A stretch of 64,000 bases of DNA, from the NCBI GenBank assembly GCA_023053685.1, contig JALIGW010000001.1, forward strand, positions 66,097,740 through 66,161,739, written 5' to 3'. Numbering within the stretch: the first letter of the stretch is position 1; the number at the start of each line of letters is the position of its first letter. The position numbers and the translations under genes are program-made. Below the pieces are notes generated by a model, which had not been told where the DNA came from, did not search any database, and saw only the letters and a program-made list of their open reading frames with translations. The DNA comes from Diadophis punctatus similis (lineage: Eukaryota > Chordata > Lepidosauria > Squamata > Dipsadidae). Positions 60,711-64,000 of this stretch are shown piece by piece.

Positions 60711-63057
60711 TCCAATTCACAAACTAGTAGCTGTGAGATCTAGCCAGTTATAAAACTCTGGTTTACCCAAACACGTACAAATTCCTATATTTTGCCTCTT
60801 CCCTTCCAGATGGTCACTACCAATCAATTAGGGGGGATTTCTGGCAACAGGGTCACTGATTAGAGAACTAATCTTCATTACAGGATTTCAAATGAAAGTT
60901 GGAAGTCATTCATCAGGGAGATTTAGGATATAGTCGCTTCTAGCACATGCATTCTACGATCCCTGCTTTTGTAATACTGTATATTTTTCTTGGCAGGTAA
61001 ACCAACATTCATGCAATGCACTGGATGGCAGCTACCCACTTTCATTTTCTAAAAAGTGTATGTGATCCATTTGAGGCATGCCAGCACCCACTTCCTTTTT
61101 GATTAAAATATCCAGAGTTTGAAGATACCAAGCAAGATTTCTGTGGTGGTACTTAATGTCTTTTCTCCCAAAAGCTGAATCTTCTGACAACTATGGAAGA
61201 AAAAGGCTTGTAAATTCAAAGGAGGCTGCAAATTTCTCTCTGATTGTTTTCAGATATATGGAAGTGTTTTCATAGATCACCACAGTAGCCTGTTTGCCTT
61301 AAGTGTTGAGGAATATAACAACTTGGGCAAGTTTCAAGACTATGAGAAGTCAAGACAAATCAACCACAAAATGTAAATCTGTAAGAACTTTCTAGACATG
61401 AATTATGATCTTCTAGTAATCAATAATGCCAACCATATGAGGATAAATAAACCAAAAGAAGAAAGTAGTCAATAACTTTAGCCTACTTCAATTAACAGCA
61501 ATGCTAACTATACAGATATTATATACAACAGATGTACATTTTTTAAAAAAAGCCAACAGTGCAACACTGCTGTGCAAGAAACACATTTTGAGAAAGAAAA
61601 CTTATTTGTTAATTATTTTAAAAGATACCACTTGAGAGTTGCATTTTATGTCTCTTTGGATAAATATTTTTGCTGAGTACTATGGAAAAGGGTTGACACA
61701 GAAGTGTTTCATATGTTTTATGTACTTGTTTTGTCCTGAAACAAAAAGAGTACACCCTCTGATACACATCAATTGCATTTCTCACTTTGAAATCTGCTCC
61801 ATACTGTAAAAGTGAAATTGGCAAGCTGTTTCTATCTGGACTAAGAACTCATTGTTATTTCCAATTATCCCATTGCTTTCAGATCTCCAGTGAATGCAAA
61901 ACAGAACCACCATGTTCTTCTGGGCTCATGCGACCTTTAATTGCATATAATACACAACAAGGAATTGACAGACCAAAAGCCTGACACTTAACCATAATGA
62001 TTAGTTTAGGCGAGAATGATTGAGTAGTTGAGACAGATTTCCTACAGGCTTCGTAAAAACTTCTACTGGTTAAGCACGCAAGAACACTGGCAAAGCAACT
62101 GGTCATGCATGATTTCAAGCCACCATCAGATTTCTTAGCACAGCATAATTTACTTCTGTTCAGTCTACAAACATAAACTGGCATTGGTCAACTGAATCCA
62201 ATGAGCAGATTCAGCTCTTCCATTAGAGCAGATAATTGTCAATAGCATACCTTGACTATCACCTGTAGCCAGATTATTATTATTATTAGTTACCTAAAAG
62301 ACTTTGGAATCTCACCCTTTTGTATATATCAGGCCTCTAAAACACTGGCACTTTTATCCTCTGGCTTTAAAATACAGAACAAGACACAGCATGTTTAATT
62401 CACCTATTAGGAAAACACCCTTGAGTCAAATAGTTTTTGTGCAATTGCTGGCAATAGTGAGAAAAAGCTGTTTTGTGTCACCAGAGCCATTTCTAGCTGC
62501 CTTTCTATCAAAGCCACAATAACAAACAATACAAAATTGTTCAAAGACAAAATATCAGGCTTTACTTCTAATTCAAAATAAAAATTTAATCTTTAAATAA
62601 CTTTTTTTTAATTTTTATAAATATCCAGCACAGTGTTACAATGTGATATTATAACTCGGTAAATGAGGTTCAGTGGGAATGGGCTCTGCATCTACCGTCC
62701 CCTAAGAACGAAATTCTCCTGAGTTTTGCAGGCATTATATGCAAGGAATGAAGCATAGAATACTGCTGCTATTACAGAGATGAGAGATTGTATGAAGGCT
62801 GGGAAAATAATGTAAGGGAGAGGAGACCTAAACAATCAAGAAACAGAAGGCAAGTCCATTGGCAGCTTATGTCATAAACAGCAACTCAATCCAGGTGGAA
62901 TTCATAGAGACTCTGCTTTATGAAACTCACGTAGATGAGAGTAGGAAATCTTGGAAGTTTCCAGGATTCTGTATTTACCTTAGTCTAGCCTCCCTCCCCC
63001 CCCCCCAAACATGGCAAATTTAAGATGTGTGGACTTAGTATTTACCTTAGTATACTA

Positions 63058-63125
63058 TAGACTCAGCAGGCTGGCTGGGAGTTGAAGTTCACATATCTTA
63101 AAGTTGCCAATTATGAAAAACAGAG
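63058..63125 (-). mobile_element. Short dispersed repeat (GGGAGTTGAAGTTCACA family)
   Basis: GGCTGGCTGGGAGTTGAAGT then CATATCTTAAAGTTGCC matches 28735 and 54150. Confidence 0.5.
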
Positions 63126-64000
63126 TTCTACATTAAATATTCCCGACTAAAATACATGTTGTTCTTATTTCCTTGGCCTTGCCCAGATGCATGGGGCTTG
63201 AAACCTGCCATCAAATCCCACAATTTTCTTTAAACCCAAAATATTTTAATATAAAATTAAAATGCTGTTTGTCATCTTCCAAAAAGACCCTATGAAACTT
63301 CACATAGGCCGAAGATACAGTACAAGTAAGTAACAATTGCAGAATTAGGGGAAAACACAACCAATTAACCTTTATTAACCTTTTTAACTCTTAACCTTTC
63401 ATTAAGATTTCCTCTGTTGTTCTCAATCATTTTGCCTCCCTAGATTCCCACCCTACCTGACCTCATTTTTATGTTAATTTTCTAAATTAAAACATAAAAA
63501 GCTGAGATGCTGCAAGGCAAAAATCATCAGGCTTTAGCATTATCTTATTTTATAAAAAAATCCCAACATGCTCCCATTAGAGAGCCCATAGCTTTCTTAG
63601 TGTGGTTTTGCCTCCTCAGAAAAAAACCAAATAAGCTGGGAGATGCAGATAACATCTTACTTGCCTAGAGGAAATGAAAAGGATAACATCAACAGTTTGA
63701 CTTCAGGTAAAGGGGTATTTTGTAACTAATTGTGGTCATGTGAGAGCATGTTGTAGAACTCCTGCAGCATGCTTTCAACATTCCAAGTGTGGCCAAACTG
63801 TTTCATATCCCCAAAGTATAGCATTTGGAGGAAATTATTTATGCTAGCAAAATACATCATGAGGTGTTGAGGGATGAGAATAAATCTCATAGAGGCGATT
63901 TGGATCTTTGCTTGGAATTCAGATAGTTAGAAATAAAGCCGAGATTAAAAGTCTAATTGAAATATTTATTTCGGTATAAAAACAATAAATCCTGAATAGT

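Noticed and set aside
61879..62184. Cys-containing minus-strand frame as the missing upstream LTBP1 exon
   Set aside because: Cysteine spacing and sequence do not match the LTBP1 N-terminal segment and no suitable acceptor/donor pair in phase was found.

Overview
The window is intronic and exonic sequence of a squamate reptile, most likely an advanced snake. The evidence is the repeat content: L2/CR1-group LINEs, BovB, snake-type CR1-L3 with a pentanucleotide tail, Sauria-type and other tRNA-derived SINEs, L1, SPIN-type and other hAT elements, and Tigger-like elements. Nothing is bacterial or organellar. Species was not determined.

One protein-coding gene is recognisable, on the minus strand: LTBP1 (latent TGF-beta-binding protein 1). 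Three consecutive internal exons are present, joined by two introns of about 27.4 and 24.8 kb: 59188-59473 (first EGF-like domain plus linker), 31611-31786 (linker) and 6675-6842 (four-cysteine segment with two N-glycosylation sequons). All splice sites have GT/AG and the reading phases join without a break. The 6675-6842 exon extends upstream in frame to an ATG at 6897 that encodes a signal peptide. This is the start of the short isoform LTBP1S, and its hydrophobic core is written in the polypyrimidine tract of the long-isoform splice acceptor. The upstream LTBP1L exons and the next downstream EGF exon were not found and should lie outside the window.

The rest is intron filled with transposable elements and simple repeats. 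1-6674: L2, SINE, a 340-bp hAT derivative, a 518-bp solo LTR with 4-bp target duplication, and old BovB. 6843-31610: L2; BovB carrying a nested CR1; SINEs; a decayed R4/Dong-like LINE with a nested hAT and a DIRS-like piece; tetranucleotide tracts; a decayed L1 with a nested L2; an interstitial telomeric repeat; a Tigger-like element with a composite insert; SPIN-derived elements; and a 435-bp hAT. 31787-59187: several hAT elements with exact 8-bp duplications, a second Tigger-like element, a pentanucleotide array beside a CR1-L3 end, a SPIN element, a young 5'-truncated L1 with a 15-bp duplication, L2, nested SINEs, and a second 435-bp hAT. 59474-64000: a long (TTTA)n tract, a SINE and a Tigger-like fragment.

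The most interesting signals are the dual-use signal peptide/splice acceptor of LTBP1, and a palindromic core close to the NRF1 consensus (TGCGCATGCGCA) that recurs inside hAT elements with unrelated ends. Insertion boundaries marked by matched target duplications are precise; other repeat boundaries are approximate and family names rest on remembered similarity.
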